From the NCBI GenBank assembly GCA_945271245.1, contig CALYPF010000023.1:1-34240 (forward strand): a DNA stretch of 34,240 nucleotides, read 5' to 3'. The translations under genes and the position numbers were made by a program. Each line of letters opens with the position of its first letter. The stretch's first letter is position 1. This stretch comes from an uncultured Enterobacteriaceae bacterium (lineage in GTDB: Bacteria; Pseudomonadota; Gammaproteobacteria; Enterobacterales; Enterobacteriaceae). Positions 20,623 through 32,890 of the stretch are shown piece by piece. The notes under the pieces were generated by a model. The model ran no database searches, had not been told where the DNA came from, and saw only the letters and a program-made list of their open reading frames with translations.

Positions 20623-21032
20623 AGCGTATGGTTTTGGGAAATAGTATGGAAAAACGGCGCAGCGTGGCAGTGCTAGTCTGTTTTACTTCAACGATAGAAT
20701 AATGCAGCCTGAGAACGGTGACTGTTTTTTGTTCGCATGATAAACGGGGTAAATTTTATTGTACTGGCAGATGTTTCCAGGAAAATTTTTATATTCAGCA
20801 TATTCTACTGGTTTGGCAAACCCCTGTTGCCTTCAAACGCTATAAGCGTTTTAATTAGCTCCCGTTAATTGTCAGATTGACCATACGGGGCGGTAACTGA
20901 ATAACGACTCTTCGCCGCGCCCGGCGGGTAGGATTTCCCGGCGTCATTGATGAATATTACTATTTTTTGCGCCAGGAATAAGCGCGCAAAAATTAACGTT
21001 TACAACACCACATCCACAGGTTACATTATCTT
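20623..21032. promoter_or_regulatory. brnQ upstream region with two palindromes
   Basis: No gene is seen. AAACGCTATAAGCGTTT at 20835-20851 is a 7-bp stem with a 3-base centre, followed by TTAATT. TTTTTGCGC at 20964-20972 pairs with GCGCAAAAA at 20984-20992, only about 40 bases before the brnQ ATG. They may be operators or leader hairpins affecting brnQ; the regulator is not identified. Confidence 0.4.
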
Positions 21033-22352
21033 ATGACCCATCGTTTAACTTCTCGCGACATTATCGCGTTGGGCTTTATGACCTTTGCGCTGTTTGTCGG
21101 CGCGGGCAACATTATATTCCCTCCAATGGTGGGTTTGCAGGCCGGTGAGCATGTCTGGCTGGCTTCCTTTGGCTTCCTCGTTACCGCGGTGGGATTGCCG
21201 GTTTTAACCGTGATCGCGCTTGCTCGCGTTGGCGGCGGTATTGATAGCCTGAGTTCACCTATTGGCCGCGTGGCCGGGGTCTTGCTGTCCGTAGTTTGTT
21301 ATCTCGCCGTGGGGCCGCTGTTTGCAACGCCGCGTACGGCGACGGTCTCATTTGAAGTGGGGATAGCGCCGCTAACCGGCGATGGCTCGTTGCCTCTGCT
21401 GATTTATAGCATCGTTTATTTCGCGCTGGTGATTCTGGTGTCGCTTTATCCTGGCAAGCTTCTCGATACCGTAGGGCATTTTTTGGCGCCGCTGAAGATT
21501 ATCGCGTTAACAATCTTGTCAGTCGCTGCGATTCTATGGCCGGCGGGGGGGATTAGCACGGCGACAGATATTTATCAGACCGCGCCGTTTTCTAACGGTT
21601 TCGTTAATGGTTATCTGACAATGGATACCCTGGGGGCGATGGTATTTGGCATTGTTATCGTCAACGCCGCGCGTTCACGCGGCGTTAACTCGGCAAAACT
21701 ATTAACCCGCTATACCGTTTGGGCTGGCATTATCGCCGGTATCGGTCTCACACTATTGTATCTGGCGCTATTTCGCCTCGGCTCCGACAGCATGTCGCTG
21801 GTGGATCAGTCCGCGAACGGCGCGGCTATTCTCCATGCCTATGTGCAGCACACTTTTGGCGGCTTTGGCAGCTTCCTACTGGCGGCACTGATTTTCCTTG
21901 CCTGTCTGGTGACGGCGGTGGGGTTGACCAGCGCCTGCGCTGAGTTTTTTGCGCAATATCTGCCGTTTTCTTATCGTACACTGGTCTTCATTCTCGGTGG
22001 ATTTTCGATGGTGATTTCCAACCTGGGTTTAAGTCAGTTAATTCAGGTCTCTATCCCCGTTATGACGGCGATCTATCCGCCTTGTATCATATTGGTGGTG
22101 CTCAGTTTTACGCGCCCGCTGTGGCATAACCCAACTCGGATTATGGCTCCCACCATGTTTATTAGCCTGATTTTCGGCGTGCTGGATGGTATAAAAGCGT
22201 CGACACTGAAAGTAAGCCTGCCCGCCTGGTATGCAAAATTGCCTTTTGCGGACCAGGGGCTGGCCTGGCTTGCGCCATCGGTGTGCGTGTTGATAGCGTG
22301 CATTATTTGGGATCGCTTAGCGGGGGCGTCTAAGACCTCTGCGGCGCACTGA
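21033..22352 (+). CDS. brnQ: Branched-chain amino acid transporter BrnQ
   Basis: BrnQ is the sodium-dependent (LIV-II type) inner-membrane carrier for leucine, valine and isoleucine. The 439 residues match E. coli BrnQ in length and are colinear with it. About 12 hydrophobic segments are present, with the N-terminal signature [19 protein letters not shown], then [15 protein letters not shown] and AFFNG-like loops. The ATG at 21033 gives the known N-terminus MTHR/QL. It lies in the standard phoR-brnQ-proY order, although the phoR-brnQ spacer is expanded to about 1.2 kb and holds the 132-bp repeats. Confidence 0.98.
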   Translation: MTHRLTSRDIIALGFMTFALFVGAGNIIFPPMVGLQAGEHVWLASFGFLVTAVGLPVLTVIALARVGGGIDSLSSPIGRVAGVLLSVVCYLAVGPLFATPRTATVSFEVGIAPLTGDGSLPLLIYSIVYFALVILVSLYPGKLLDTVGHFLAPLKIIALTILSVAAILWPAGGISTATDIYQTAPFSNGFVNGYLTMDTLGAMVFGIVIVNAARSRGVNSAKLLTRYTVWAGIIAGIGLTLLYLALFRLGSDSMSLVDQSANGAAILHAYVQHTFGGFGSFLLAALIFLACLVTAVGLTSACAEFFAQYLPFSYRTLVFILGGFSMVISNLGLSQLIQVSIPVMTAIYPPCIILVVLSFTRPLWHNPTRIMAPTMFISLIFGVLDGIKASTLKVSLPAWYAKLPFADQGLAWLAPSVCVLIACIIWDRLAGASKTSAAH

Positions 22353-22369
22353 GTCGACGGTTTGTATTA

Positions 22370-22399
22370 ACCACGAGGCTATCCCCTCGTGGTTTTTTT
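22370..22399 (+). terminator. brnQ rho-independent terminator
   Basis: ACCACGAGG at 22370-22378 pairs with CCTCGTGGT at 22385-22393 and is followed by a T-run to 22399. It sits 18 bases after the brnQ stop. Confidence 0.9.
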
Positions 22400-22418
22400 A
22401 TTTTAGTGGATGTGTTCA

Positions 22419-23783
22419 ATGGAAAAAAACAAGCTTAAACGCGGCTTAAGCACACGGCATATTCGTTTTATGGCGCTGGGTTCAGCCATCGGCACCGGGT
22501 TATTTTACGGCTCCGCAGATGCAATAAAAATGGCGGGGCCGAGCGTGCTGCTGGCCTATATTATTGGTGGCGTAATTGCCTATATCATCATGCGCGCGCT
22601 GGGTGAGATGTCAGTTCATAACCCCTCTGCCAGCTCTTTCTCCCGCTACGCCCAAGAGAATCTGGGGCCACTGGCCGGATATATCACCGGCTGGACGTAT
22701 TGTTTTGAAATATTAATTGTTGCTATCGCTGATGTTACCGCATTCGGTATTTATATGAGCGTGTGGTTTCCCACTGTGCCGCACTGGATTTGGGTACTCA
22801 GCGTCGTTTTATTGATTTGCGCCATTAATCTGATGAGCGTCAAAGTGTTTGGCGAAATGGAGTTTTGGTTCTCATTTTTCAAAGTGGCGACCATTATCGT
22901 GATGATTGTCGCGGGCGTGGCCATGATTGTCTGGGGAATTGGCAACGGAGGTAAGGCGACCGGGGTGCATAACTTATGGACTCACGGCGGGTTTTTCGCA
23001 AACGGCTGGCTCGGCATGGTGATGTCGCTGCAAATGGTGATGTTTGCCTATGGCGGAATAGAAATTATCGGTATTACGGCCGGGGAGGCGAAAGATCCGG
23101 CGAAATCGATCCCGCGTGCGATTAATTCTGTTCCGCTGCGTATTCTGGTGTTCTACGTAGGTACGCTGTTCGTCATTATGTCGATTTATCCCTGGAATTT
23201 GGTGGGAACGAACGGCAGCCCGTTTGTGATGACTTTCCAGCATATGGGCATTACCTTCGCCGCAACGATTTTGAATTTTGTGGTGTTGACCGCCTCGCTG
23301 TCGGCGATTAATAGCGATGTTTTTGGCGTTGGGCGAATGCTGCACGGAATGGCGGAGCAGGGGAGCGCGCCGAAGATTTTTGCTAAAACCTCGCGCCGGG
23401 GTATCCCGTGGGTAACCGTAGTAGTGATGACGCTGGCGCTGCTGCTGGCGGTGTATCTAAACTATATAATGCCAGAAAATGTCTTTCTGGTGATTGCGTC
23501 GCTGGCGACATTTGCCACCGTGTGGGTCTGGATAATGATCCTGCTGTCGCAAATAGCATTCCGCCGCCGTCTGTCCGCTGAAGAAGCGGCGGCGCTGAAG
23601 TTTAAAGTGCCAGGCGGCGTGGTGATGACATTTATTGGGCTTATCTTTTTAGCCTTTATTATCGCGCTCATTGGCTACCATCCGGATACGCGTATTTCGC
23701 TGTATGTGGGATTTGCGTGGATAGCATTGCTGCTGGTGGGCTGGTGGTGTAAAGGTTACCGAGAGCGCCGCCGCCTGCGATAG
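22419..23783 (+). CDS. proY: Proline-type amino acid permease ProY
   Basis: ProY is an APC-superfamily inner-membrane permease; in Salmonella it is a cryptic proline transporter. The product is 454 residues (E. coli 457) with about 12 membrane spans. The N-terminal family motif is [25 protein letters not shown]. The conserved consensus in TM6-loop, [18 protein letters not shown], and the TM8-loop stretch [19 protein letters not shown] are intact. The ATG at 22419 matches the family N-terminus; an in-frame ATG at 22410 has no room for a ribosome binding site. In E. coli malZ follows proY; it is absent here and acpH comes next. Confidence 0.97.
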   Translation: MEKNKLKRGLSTRHIRFMALGSAIGTGLFYGSADAIKMAGPSVLLAYIIGGVIAYIIMRALGEMSVHNPSASSFSRYAQENLGPLAGYITGWTYCFEILIVAIADVTAFGIYMSVWFPTVPHWIWVLSVVLLICAINLMSVKVFGEMEFWFSFFKVATIIVMIVAGVAMIVWGIGNGGKATGVHNLWTHGGFFANGWLGMVMSLQMVMFAYGGIEIIGITAGEAKDPAKSIPRAINSVPLRILVFYVGTLFVIMSIYPWNLVGTNGSPFVMTFQHMGITFAATILNFVVLTASLSAINSDVFGVGRMLHGMAEQGSAPKIFAKTSRRGIPWVTVVVMTLALLLAVYLNYIMPENVFLVIASLATFATVWVWIMILLSQIAFRRRLSAEEAAALKFKVPGGVVMTFIGLIFLAFIIALIGYHPDTRISLYVGFAWIALLLVGWWCKGYRERRRLR

Positions 23784-23813
23784 ACCAACCGGTTGCACGA
23801 CGAAAATGTTCTG

Positions 23814-23840
23814 AAAAAGGGGAAAGTATTCCCCTTTTTT
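23814..23840 (+). terminator. proY rho-independent terminator
   Basis: AAAAAGGGGAA at 23814-23824 pairs with TTCCCCTTTTT starting at 23829, ending in six Ts. The A/T flanks make it work in either direction. Confidence 0.9.
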
Positions 23841-23988
23841 ACAAGATGGCGTTTGCGAAAGCCAGCGTTGCGGTGTGTGCCGTGCCCGGCGGTGCCGGTA
23901 CTGAATCAGCTTTTATCTCAGGTGCGCGGCGGCGCTGCGACCATTGCGCCTTACCATTCTTTCAGCGCCTGCGGGTTATCTCATCGTG

Positions 23989-24567
23989 TTACAGCTTTTT
24001 ATTCCGCGCATCGTCCATCATCTGGGGATAAAACGCCCAGAACAGGCGCTCCAACCCTGCATAGTTGGCGTTCAGATCGTGCCAGGAATCGCGCAGAGCG
24101 CCGAGTTTCGGCCGGCGGTTAGCCATGCCGTTTAACACGCTGGCGATAAAAGACATATCCTGATAGCGCTGCAGCCAGCGTTCGGACCACATATGCTGGT
24201 TCAGCGCGATAAACTCCGGTGGTGCATGCGGCGGCAGTGGCGTGATTTCCGCTTTGGCGAGAGCGATAAACTGCTCCAGAGGCAGTTCCGCGGATAGTTC
24301 TGCCCAGTGGCGCGAGAGAAAATGATCCCACATGACATCAAGCGTGATGGGCGAGACGCGCCGCGTTTGCGGGCGAAACCACTGGCGCGCTTCCCGCACC
24401 TGCGGTAAGGCATCGGTTAGCACATCAACCCGGCGATGCATGGCGATACCCGCAGCCACAGCGGGTGTCCACTCGTCAGCATTACCGCGTACGAAATCTG
24501 CCAGTAGATTGCCGAGCAGAGAGCTGTCTGCCAGCCTTGCGAGATGAAGATGTGCCAGAAAATTCAT
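23989..24567 (-). CDS. acpH: Acyl carrier protein phosphodiesterase AcpH
   Basis: AcpH (YajB) removes the 4'-phosphopantetheine arm from holo-ACP in the cytosol, giving apo-ACP. The product is 192 residues (E. coli 193), beginning [19 protein letters not shown]. It has the HD-like metal-binding residues in [20 protein letters not shown] and [13 protein letters not shown]. The frame is complete to ARNKKL. It diverges from queA across 89 bases, the same arrangement as in E. coli. About 150 bases separate its stop from the proY terminator; malZ, which lies there in E. coli, is not seen. Confidence 0.97.
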   Translation of the reverse strand: MNFLAHLHLARLADSSLLGNLLADFVRGNADEWTPAVAAGIAMHRRVDVLTDALPQVREARQWFRPQTRRVSPITLDVMWDHFLSRHWAELSAELPLEQFIALAKAEITPLPPHAPPEFIALNQHMWSERWLQRYQDMSFIASVLNGMANRRPKLGALRDSWHDLNANYAGLERLFWAFYPQMMDDARNKKL

Positions 24568-24656
24568 GCGTAACCTTTTCTACGGGCTTATTGGTTGCAG
24601 GGAACGCGCCCCGGCACTAGACTAGGCCGCCTGTTTTCCCGTCTGAGTGTTTTACC

Positions 24657-25721
24657 ATGCGTGTCGCCGATTTTACCTTCGAACTGCCTGAATCCCTGAT
24701 TGCCCGCTATCCCCAGCCGGAGCGCAGCGCCTGCCGTTTATTATCGCTGGACGGGCCTTCGGGAGACTTAACGCACGGCGTGTTCACCGATTTACTGGAT
24801 AAACTTAATCCGGGCGATTTGCTGGTGTTTAATAATACGCGCGTAATTCCCGCGCGTCTCTATGGGCGTAAAGCGAGCGGCGGAAAGCTGGAGATGCTGG
24901 TAGAAAGAGTGCTGGATGACCGCTGTGTATTAGCGCATATTCGCGCCTCAAAAGCGCCTAAACCGGGGACGGAATTGTTGCTGGGTGAGCGTGAAGAGGT
25001 GCGCGCGACGATGACTGCGCGGCGCGGCGCGCTGTTTGAGGTGGCGTTTCATGATGCGCGCGGCGTGCTGGCAATCCTGAATGATATCGGACATATGCCA
25101 CTGCCGCCGTACATCGATCGCCCGGATGAGGAAGCAGATCGGGAACGCTATCAGACGGTGTATAGCCAAAAGCCGGGAGCCGTGGCAGCGCCTACGGCGG
25201 GCCTGCACTTCGATGAGCCGCTGCTGGAAGCGCTGCGCCGTAAGGGCATCGAGCTGGCATTCGTTACGCTGCACGTCGGCGCCGGTACTTTCCAGCCGGT
25301 GCGAGTAGAGAGTATTGAAGAGCATATTATGCACTCTGAGTACGCCGAGGTGCCGCAGGCGGTGGCGGACGCAGTGTTGGCCTGTCGCGCGCGCGGTAAT
25401 CGCGTGATTGCGGTTGGTACTACGTCGGTGCGCTCGCTGGAAAGCGCAGCGCAGGCGGCAAAAGAGGCGGAGATTGAACCGTTTTTCGATGATACTCAGA
25501 TTTTTATCTACCCCGGCTACCGCTACCGGGTGGTCGATGCGCTGATAACTAATTTTCACCTGCCTGAATCGACGCTGATTATGTTGGTTTCAGCGTTCGC
25601 CGGTTATCGGAATACAATGCGCGCCTATCGGGAAGCCGTAGCGGCGGAGTATCAATTTTTTAGCTACGGCGATGCCATGTTTATTACCCAAAATCCGCAG
25701 GCGATTGACGAACGGCCGTGA
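24657..25721 (+). CDS. queA: S-adenosylmethionine:tRNA ribosyltransferase-isomerase QueA
   Basis: QueA transfers and isomerises the ribosyl group of AdoMet onto preQ1-tRNA to make epoxyqueuosine, after Tgt has inserted preQ1. The product is 354 residues (E. coli 356). Conserved blocks include [66 protein letters not shown] and [19 protein letters not shown]. The ATG at 24657 gives the known N-terminus [11 protein letters not shown]. Its usual downstream partner tgt is 2.7 kb away here, separated by two minus-strand genes, so the two can no longer be a simple operon. Confidence 0.98.
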   Translation: MRVADFTFELPESLIARYPQPERSACRLLSLDGPSGDLTHGVFTDLLDKLNPGDLLVFNNTRVIPARLYGRKASGGKLEMLVERVLDDRCVLAHIRASKAPKPGTELLLGEREEVRATMTARRGALFEVAFHDARGVLAILNDIGHMPLPPYIDRPDEEADRERYQTVYSQKPGAVAAPTAGLHFDEPLLEALRRKGIELAFVTLHVGAGTFQPVRVESIEEHIMHSEYAEVPQAVADAVLACRARGNRVIAVGTTSVRSLESAAQAAKEAEIEPFFDDTQIFIYPGYRYRVVDALITNFHLPESTLIMLVSAFAGYRNTMRAYREAVAAEYQFFSYGDAMFITQNPQAIDERP

Positions 25722-25914
25722 TCCCTGCGGCCAGTTTTACCACGCCGCTGCGTCAGACTGCCTATCATATAATTATCGGTGGCCTACGTTCCTGATAAGG
25801 TTTGGTTGAAGTAATAATATTCGAGGCCCGCCCGGGTGTACGCCCGCGTAGTGATAAAGCGGCTTTAAGAGCTAAAGCGCAGCACATCTGGTTGGCATCA
25901 TTATCTCATCGTCA
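25722..25914. other. Short spacer after queA, no gene seen
   Basis: About 190 bases without a credible frame. The next structure is the terminator starting at about 25915. Confidence 0.5.
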
Positions 25915-25941
25915 TAAAAAAAGCGCCCGGAAAGGGCGCTT
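25915..25941 (-). terminator. Terminator of the first DUF1120 gene
   Basis: AAGCGCCC at 25921-25928 pairs with GGGCGCTT at 25934-25941. On the minus strand the stem is followed by a run of seven Ts, and it lies 30 bases past the stop of the DUF1120 gene. It may also stop queA transcription from the other side. Confidence 0.85.
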
Positions 25942-25970
25942 CGTGCATTTAATCTGGCGTGTTAGCGGTG

Positions 25971-26636
25971 TTACAAATAATGCAGCTCAATAGTTGACAT
26001 GCCGTCCAGATGGATGGGGCGAGTCAGGTCAAGTTCTGAGCCTTTATTAATGGCGGCCTGAACTTCCAAAGAAGCATTGAGCGTAGTAAAAGCCATCGGT
26101 GTGGTCGCCCCTTTTTGACTAAAAGAGACCAGATTATCGGTGTCCCTGAAATACAGGCGGTCGGCGATCACGCTCCATTTAAGCGTACTGGCAGCAGAAA
26201 TTGTATCGGCGTTTTGCCCATCAACGTAAAGCGCATCACGGGTTAGGCTTATAGCATAGGCGCCGATATTTTTTCCATTTTGTTGGCCCAGCCCAAGCTG
26301 CGTAGACAGCGCGCTGGAATCAAGTAGCGTTAGCCCTGCCAGTGCTGTGCCGGAATCGCGCTTTATATCCATGAGTGACAAGGCGACTTTTGCCGGCGCA
26401 TCACAGGTAATGGCGAGATCGAGATGTTTCACAGGGAGTAGCGTGTAATTATCGGCGGTAAGGGTACTACTTTTGATGGTGCCATAGTCTATGGTTGCAC
26501 CACCGACAATGCTGGGCGTGCAGGCTGCCGGCACAATGGTACTAATGACTTTTACTTCTACGCTGTCTGCGGCGATAGCGCTATAGGTAGTAAATACGGC
26601 CAGAGCTGTAATGAGTCTTAAACCAGGGCTTCTCAT
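25971..26636 (-). CDS. DUF1120 family secreted protein (YhcF-like), copy 1
   Basis: The 221-residue product starts with a signal peptide (to about the AIAADS cleavage region). The mature part has the DUF1120 layout known from E. coli YhcF: DSVEVKVISTIVPAACTPSI, then GG-x-x-x-YGTI, a second Cys in LDLAITCDAPAKVALS, FGLG-like LGLGQQNGKNIGAY, and a C-terminal beta pattern ending STIELHYL. The two Cys probably form a disulphide, as in fimbrial-type folds. Members often sit beside fimbrial chaperone-usher genes; none is here. The start is the ATG at 26636 with AAGGTG upstream, not the TTG two codons earlier. It is a diverged paralogue of the next gene; function unknown. Confidence 0.88.
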   Translation of the reverse strand: MRSPGLRLITALAVFTTYSAIAADSVEVKVISTIVPAACTPSIVGGATIDYGTIKSSTLTADNYTLLPVKHLDLAITCDAPAKVALSLMDIKRDSGTALAGLTLLDSSALSTQLGLGQQNGKNIGAYAISLTRDALYVDGQNADTISAASTLKWSVIADRLYFRDTDNLVSFSQKGATTPMAFTTLNASLEVQAAINKGSELDLTRPIHLDGMSTIELHYL

Positions 26637-26986
26637 GGCCAAACACCTTTATTTTCTGTAAATCATGATTAAGGAAGGAACAGACGATTGCCATCTGTTT
26701 TAGTCGCGTGGCGGGATAATACCGAAAGTAAACCTGGCAAGGAATACTGAGTGACTATTTTGGGATAAGTCACCATGGTAAATCATTTAAAACTGAAATA
26801 ATTTATTTGATGGACTGTAAAGAAAAATAAAGAAACTTTTTGTTGAAGTTGCGCCGATTATTTTAAAGACACTGATTAACGCCTTAATAAGTAATGGATT
26901 ATTAATAAAGTGCAATCTCAGTATCATAATATAGAACCCGGTCGATATAGCTGTACCGGCAAAGCGCGGTTTAGCCGTAAAAATAA
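26637..26986. other. Upstream region of DUF1120 copy 1
   Basis: No gene. A -10-like TATTAT (minus strand, 26716-26721) and an upstream GTGACTT element (around 26768-26773) are described separately. The rest, 26774-26986, is AT-rich and without obvious coding sense. Confidence 0.5.
26713..26773 (-). promoter_or_regulatory. Candidate promoter of DUF1120 copy 1
   Basis: On the minus strand CGGTATTATCCC (26713-26724) offers a -10 TATTAT about 80 bases before the ATG; no good -35 is seen. GTGACTT, complement of AAGTCAC near 26767-26773, lies about 50 bases upstream. The same two elements recur at nearly the same spacing before copy 2, suggesting activator-dependent promoters. Confidence 0.4.
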
Positions 26987-27012
26987 CAGGCGCCCGTAAA
27001 GGCGGGCGCCTG
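26987..27012 (-). terminator. Terminator of the second DUF1120 gene
   Basis: CAGGCGCCCG at 26987-26996 pairs with CGGGCGCCTG at 27003-27012. On the minus strand it is followed by TTATTTTT, and it lies 29 bases past the stop. It separates the two paralogues transcriptionally. Confidence 0.85.
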
Positions 27013-27041
27013 TATATATGTAGTACGCTGAGATAACTTAA

Positions 27042-27746
27042 TTACAGATAATAAAGCTCAACGGTGGCTACCCCGTCCAGGTGCACTGCTTTGGTAAGGT
27101 CTAGTGCGGAACCTTTATTAATAGCGGCCTGAACTGACAGAGTGCCGGTCATAGTAGTGAACGACGCGGGTGCGGTTGTTGCGTCGGTTGACCAGGCATA
27201 ATAGCGATTATTTGGGCTGGTAATCAGCACGGTTTGATTTGGCGATGCGGCCCAGGTCGGTGAGGCCGAGGTCAGATTGCTACTTATCAGTGCCTGCCCT
27301 GCGGCTTTACCGTCCAATTTCACCGTCGGCGTTTCAATCCACATCCGATAGCTGCCTGTAAGTTTCCCAGGCTCTTCGGCACCGAGCCCAAACATCCAGG
27401 ATCTTGCATCGATCAGAGTATTATCGGGATCGTTAAAGGATTTACCGATGGGTTTTGCTGCAGTATTACTTTTACCATCTACGCCGCGCAGCGCAACTTT
27501 GGCGGATGCGTCACAGGTAATGCTAAAGTCGAGAGTTTTGACGCCCAGAACCGTGTAGTCATCGGCGGGAATGGTGCTGGCAGGAATAGTACCATAATCA
27601 AAGGTGGCACCGCCGGTCACTGCCGGGGTACAGGCCGCAGGAACAATAGTCCCAATCACTTTAACATCGACGCTGTCTGCCGCCATTGCGGTATTGATAG
27701 CCATCGCCAGTACGGCGATGGTGGCGATTTTCCCTGTTGTATACAT
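27042..27746 (-). CDS. DUF1120 family secreted protein (YhcF-like), copy 2
   Basis: The 234-residue product has a signal peptide (MYTTGKIATIAVLAMAIN... cleaved near AMAADS). Its mature start, DSVDVKVIGTIVPAACTPAV, matches copy 1 closely. The conserved GGATFDYGTIPAS, second Cys in LDFSITCDASAKVAL, MFGLGAEEPGKLTGSY, the C-terminal VQAAINKGSALDLTKAVHLDG and final ELYYL are all shared. The centre differs most between copies. The ATG at 27746 has AGGA 7 bases upstream; earlier in-frame ATGs at 27767-27770 lack one. Own terminator and own upstream region imply separate transcription from copy 1. Role unknown; a surface or fimbria-associated protein is the likely type. Confidence 0.88.
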   Translation of the reverse strand: MYTTGKIATIAVLAMAINTAMAADSVDVKVIGTIVPAACTPAVTGGATFDYGTIPASTIPADDYTVLGVKTLDFSITCDASAKVALRGVDGKSNTAAKPIGKSFNDPDNTLIDARSWMFGLGAEEPGKLTGSYRMWIETPTVKLDGKAAGQALISSNLTSASPTWAASPNQTVLITSPNNRYYAWSTDATTAPASFTTMTGTLSVQAAINKGSALDLTKAVHLDGVATVELYYL

Positions 27747-27827
27747 TGTTATTTCCTGGTTATTCATCATGAGTTACGCTGCTTCAACTTACCGACCTAA
27801 TGCCCATGTCAGCCGCTGCAGCCAGAG

Positions 27828-27887
27828 GGGATAATACTGCGTAACGTTTAAAAGTGAATATTTGTAAAGAAATTTGAGAAAAGTCAC
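27828..27887 (-). promoter_or_regulatory. Candidate promoter of DUF1120 copy 2
   Basis: The minus strand of 27828-27839 reads CAGTATTATCCC, giving the same -10-like TATTAT as copy 1, about 85 bases before the start. AGTCAC at 27882-27887 is 54 bases from it, against 55 in copy 1. No good -35 is seen. Confidence 0.4.
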
Positions 27888-29554
<1,667 letters not shown>

Positions 29555-29575
29555 TTTTGAAATGAGGGAATGTAA

Positions 29576-29908
29576 ATGAGCTTTTTTATTTCTGATGCGG
29601 CTGCGGCCACCGGAGCACCGGCTCAAGGGAGCCCAATGTCTCTGATCCTGATGCTGGTTGTGTTCGGTCTGATTTTTTATTTTATGATCCTACGCCCGCA
29701 GCAGAAGCGTACCAAAGATCATAAAAAGCTAATGGATGCCATCGCGAAGGGTGATGAAGTATTGACCAACGGCGGCCTGGTAGGGCGCGTTACGAAGGTC
29801 TCGGAAAATGGGTATATTGCCATCGCGCTCAATGACACGACTGAAGTCGTTATCAAGCGTGATTTCGTCGCAGCGGTCTTGCCGAAAGGCACTATGAAGG
29901 CGCTGTAA
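29576..29908 (+). CDS. yajC: Sec translocon accessory protein YajC
   Basis: YajC is a small inner-membrane subunit of the SecDF-YajC complex that assists SecYEG. The product is 110 residues, the E. coli length. One membrane span (SLILMLVVFGLIFYFMIL, about 21-38) follows a short periplasmic start, then the conserved RPQQKRTKDHKKLM and the cytosolic domain GDEVLTNGGLVGRVTKV. It begins 21 bases after tgt with GAGGGA upstream. Confidence 0.98.
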   Translation: MSFFISDAAAATGAPAQGSPMSLILMLVVFGLIFYFMILRPQQKRTKDHKKLMDAIAKGDEVLTNGGLVGRVTKVSENGYIAIALNDTTEVVIKRDFVAAVLPKGTMKAL

Positions 29909-29935
29909 TTTTTCGTTTTCCCGAAGGGAATTGCC

Positions 29936-31783
29936 GTGTTAAACCGTTATCCTTTGTGGAAGTACATCATGCTGATCGTCGTGATTCTCGTCGGTCTGTT
30001 ATATGCGCTTCCCAACCTTTATGGTGAGGATCCGGCCGTTCAGATCACTGGCGCGCGCGGAGTCGCCGCCAGCGAGCAAACACTGGAACAGGTCCGGAGT
30101 ACCTTACAACAAGAAAAATTGGCGCCAAAATCCGTCGCGCTGGAAGAGGGCGCGATCCTCGCGCGTTTTGATTCCACCGATACGCAGCTACGCGCGCGTG
30201 AGGCATTAGTAAGCAAGCTTGGCGATCAATACGTCGTTGCGCTTAACCTCGCACCTGCAACTCCGCGCTGGCTATCGATGGTTGCCGCGGAACCAATGAA
30301 ACTTGGGCTTGATCTGCGCGGCGGTGTGCACTTCCTGATGGAAGTGGATATGGAAACCGCGCTCAGCAAACTCCAGGAGCAAAATATCGACGGCCTGCGT
30401 AGCGATCTGCGCGAAAAAGGTCTTGCCTGGAGCAATGTGCGTAAAGCCAATAATTATGGTGTGACTATCGCATTTCGTGATGCTGATACTCGCGATAAAG
30501 CGATTGCTTATCTGCAGCCGCGCCATCGCGATCTGGTGGTAACGAGCCTGGGTGGAAATGCGCTGCGCGCAGTCATGACTGACGATCGTCTGCGGGAAGC
30601 GCGTGATTATGCGGTTCAGCAAAACATTAATATCTTACGTAACCGTGTAAACCAGCTTGGCGTGGCCGAACCGCTGGTTCAGCGCCAGGGTGCGGATCGC
30701 ATCGTTGTGGAACTGCCAGGGATTCAGGATACCGCGCGCGCCAAGGAAATTCTTGGAGCGACGGCGACGCTTGAGTTCCGTTTAGTCAACACCAGCGTCG
30801 ATCCGTCCGCCGCCGCCGCCGGGCGCGTCCCGGGCGATTCTGAAGTTAAAAATATGCGTGAAGGCCAGCCGGTAGTGCTGTACAAGCGCGTTATTCTAAC
30901 GGGCGATCATATTACGGACTCGACGTCCAGCCAGGATGAATATAACCAGCCTCAGGTTAATATTTCTCTGGACGGCGCGGGCGGCAATATGATGTCTAAC
31001 TTCACGAAAGACAACATTGGCAAGCCAATGGCAACGCTATTTGTGGAGTATAAAGACAGCGGTCGTAAAGATGCCAACGGGCGCGCGGTGCTGGTGAAAC
31101 AGGAAGAGGTTATCAACATCGCGAATATTCAGTCGCGTTTGGGCAATAGCTTCCGAATTACTGGTATCAACAACCCGAATGAGGCTCGTCAGCTATCGCT
31201 GCTGCTGCGTGCAGGTGCGCTAATTGCGCCGATTCAAATCGTTGAAGAACGCACGATTGGGCCAACGCTCGGGATGCAGAACATCAAACAGGGGCTGGAA
31301 GCCTGCCTGTGGGGTCTAATCGCTTCTATTCTGTTCATGGTTTTCTTCTACAAGAAGTTCGGCCTGATAGCGACGACGGCGCTGATTGCGAACCTGGTGT
31401 TAATTGTTGGCATTATGTCACTGTTGCCCGGTGCGACGCTAACCATGCCGGGCATTGCGGGTATCGTACTGACCCTGGCGGTAGCGGTGGACGCTAACGT
31501 TTTGATTAATGAACGTATTAAAGAAGAACTGAGCAACGGACGTTCAGTGCAGCAGGCGATTCATGAAGGTTATAGCGGCGCGTTTAGCTCCATTGTGGAT
31601 GCTAACGTCACGACGCTTATCAAAGTGATTATTCTGTACGCTGTGGGCACCGGGGCGATTAAAGGGTTTGCGATCACGACCGGCATCGGCGTGGCAACCT
31701 CAATGTTTACCGCGATAGTTGGTACCCGTGCCATCGTCAACCTGCTGTATGGCGGCAAACGCGTCAACAAGCTGTCTATCTGA
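29936..31783 (+). CDS. secD: Protein translocase subunit SecD
   Basis: SecD is an RND-superfamily membrane protein that with SecF uses the proton gradient to pull exported proteins from SecYEG into the periplasm. The product is 615 residues, as in E. coli, from a GTG start. It has an N-terminal span (about 10-27), a large periplasmic region (P1 head and base, about 30-445), the conserved [16 protein letters not shown], and five C-terminal spans. The proton-pathway Asp is in [19 protein letters not shown] (about 519). It ends where the ribosome binding site for secF begins. Confidence 0.99.
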   Translation: MLNRYPLWKYIMLIVVILVGLLYALPNLYGEDPAVQITGARGVAASEQTLEQVRSTLQQEKLAPKSVALEEGAILARFDSTDTQLRAREALVSKLGDQYVVALNLAPATPRWLSMVAAEPMKLGLDLRGGVHFLMEVDMETALSKLQEQNIDGLRSDLREKGLAWSNVRKANNYGVTIAFRDADTRDKAIAYLQPRHRDLVVTSLGGNALRAVMTDDRLREARDYAVQQNINILRNRVNQLGVAEPLVQRQGADRIVVELPGIQDTARAKEILGATATLEFRLVNTSVDPSAAAAGRVPGDSEVKNMREGQPVVLYKRVILTGDHITDSTSSQDEYNQPQVNISLDGAGGNMMSNFTKDNIGKPMATLFVEYKDSGRKDANGRAVLVKQEEVINIANIQSRLGNSFRITGINNPNEARQLSLLLRAGALIAPIQIVEERTIGPTLGMQNIKQGLEACLWGLIASILFMVFFYKKFGLIATTALIANLVLIVGIMSLLPGATLTMPGIAGIVLTLAVAVDANVLINERIKEELSNGRSVQQAIHEGYSGAFSSIVDANVTTLIKVIILYAVGTGAIKGFAITTGIGVATSMFTAIVGTRAIVNLLYGGKRVNKLSI

Positions 31784-31793
31784 GGAGTGCGTT

Positions 31794-32768
31794 GTGGCAC
31801 AGGATTATACCGTTGAACAATTGAACCACGGCCGTAAAGTCTGGGACTTTATGCGCTGGGATTACTGGGCCTTTGGCATCTCTGGCCTGCTGCTAATACT
31901 GTCGATAATTATTATCGGGGTGCGCGGCTTTAACTGGGGGCTGGATTTCACCGGTGGTACGGTCATCGAAATTTCGCTAGAAAAACCTGCGGATATGGAC
32001 ATGATGCGTGAGTCGCTGGAAAAAGCCGGCTTCGCCGATCCGCTACTGCAGAACTTCGGCAGCAGTCGGGATATTATGGTTCGCATGCCGCCAGCGCAGG
32101 GCGGTGAAACCGGCGGGCAAACGTTAGGCACGAAAGTGGTTAACGTTATCAATAGCGCCACCGGCCAGCACGCGGCCGTGAAGCGCATTGAGTTTGTCGG
32201 GCCGAGCGTCGGCGCCGATTTGGCGCAAACCGGCAGCATGGCGCTGCTGGTCGCGCTGATCTGTATTTTGATTTATGTGGGCTTCCGCTTCGAGTGGCGA
32301 CTGGCTGCGGGCGTAGTTATCGCGCTGGCGCACGACGTGGTAATCACAATGGGCGTGCTGTCACTGTTTCAGATAGAAATCGATCTGACGATTGTGGCCT
32401 CACTAATGTCGGTTATTGGCTACTCGCTGAACGACAGTATTGTGGTTTCCGACCGTATTCGTGAAAACTTCCGCAAAATACGGCGCGGCACGCCTTACGA
32501 AATCTTCAACGTCTCGCTCACCCAGACGCTGCACCGAACATTGATAACGTCAGGCACTACGCTGGTAGTTATTCTGATGCTCTATCTGTTTGGTGGTGCG
32601 ATGCTTAAAGGTTTCTCGCTGACCATGCTTATCGGGGTATCCATTGGTACTGCCTCGTCTATCTATGTTGCCTCTGCGCTGGCGCTGAAGCTTGGGATGA
32701 AGCGTGAACACTTAATCCAGCAGAAGGTTGAGAAAGAAGGGGCGGATCAGCCGTCAATTTTGCCGTAA
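31794..32768 (+). CDS. secF: Protein translocase subunit SecF
   Basis: SecF pairs with SecD in the inner membrane to form the RND-type export motor. The product is 324 residues (E. coli 323) from the GTG at 31794, with TGAGGAG overlapping the secD stop just upstream; this start gives the known [16 protein letters not shown]. An earlier in-frame start lies inside secD and is discarded. Six membrane spans are expected. Conserved segments include [49 protein letters not shown] and [17 protein letters not shown]. Confidence 0.98.
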   Translation: MAQDYTVEQLNHGRKVWDFMRWDYWAFGISGLLLILSIIIIGVRGFNWGLDFTGGTVIEISLEKPADMDMMRESLEKAGFADPLLQNFGSSRDIMVRMPPAQGGETGGQTLGTKVVNVINSATGQHAAVKRIEFVGPSVGADLAQTGSMALLVALICILIYVGFRFEWRLAAGVVIALAHDVVITMGVLSLFQIEIDLTIVASLMSVIGYSLNDSIVVSDRIRENFRKIRRGTPYEIFNVSLTQTLHRTLITSGTTLVVILMLYLFGGAMLKGFSLTMLIGVSIGTASSIYVASALALKLGMKREHLIQQKVEKEGADQPSILP

Positions 32769-32847
32769 CCTATTTGTGATTGTGAAAATGCTCAGTTTTA
32801 TGGTGTTGAATCATAAAGCTGGGCCGCTTAGGTTAAGCTACTCTCAG

Positions 32848-32890
32848 GGCCTGGGATTGATAACGTTATCGATCCCAGGCCTTTTAGTTT
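32848..32890 (+). terminator. secF (tgt-yajC-secDF) terminator
   Basis: GGCCTGGGAT near 32848-32857 pairs with ATCCCAGGCC near 32872-32881. Inside lies a second palindrome, GATAACGTTATC. The stem is followed by TTTTAGTTTT. It is 80 bases past the secF stop and ends the operon. Confidence 0.85.

Noticed and set aside
23841..23988. Possible malZ remnant between proY and acpH
   Set aside because: The 150-base stretch shows nothing I can match to the MalZ glucosidase; absence is reported, not a remnant.
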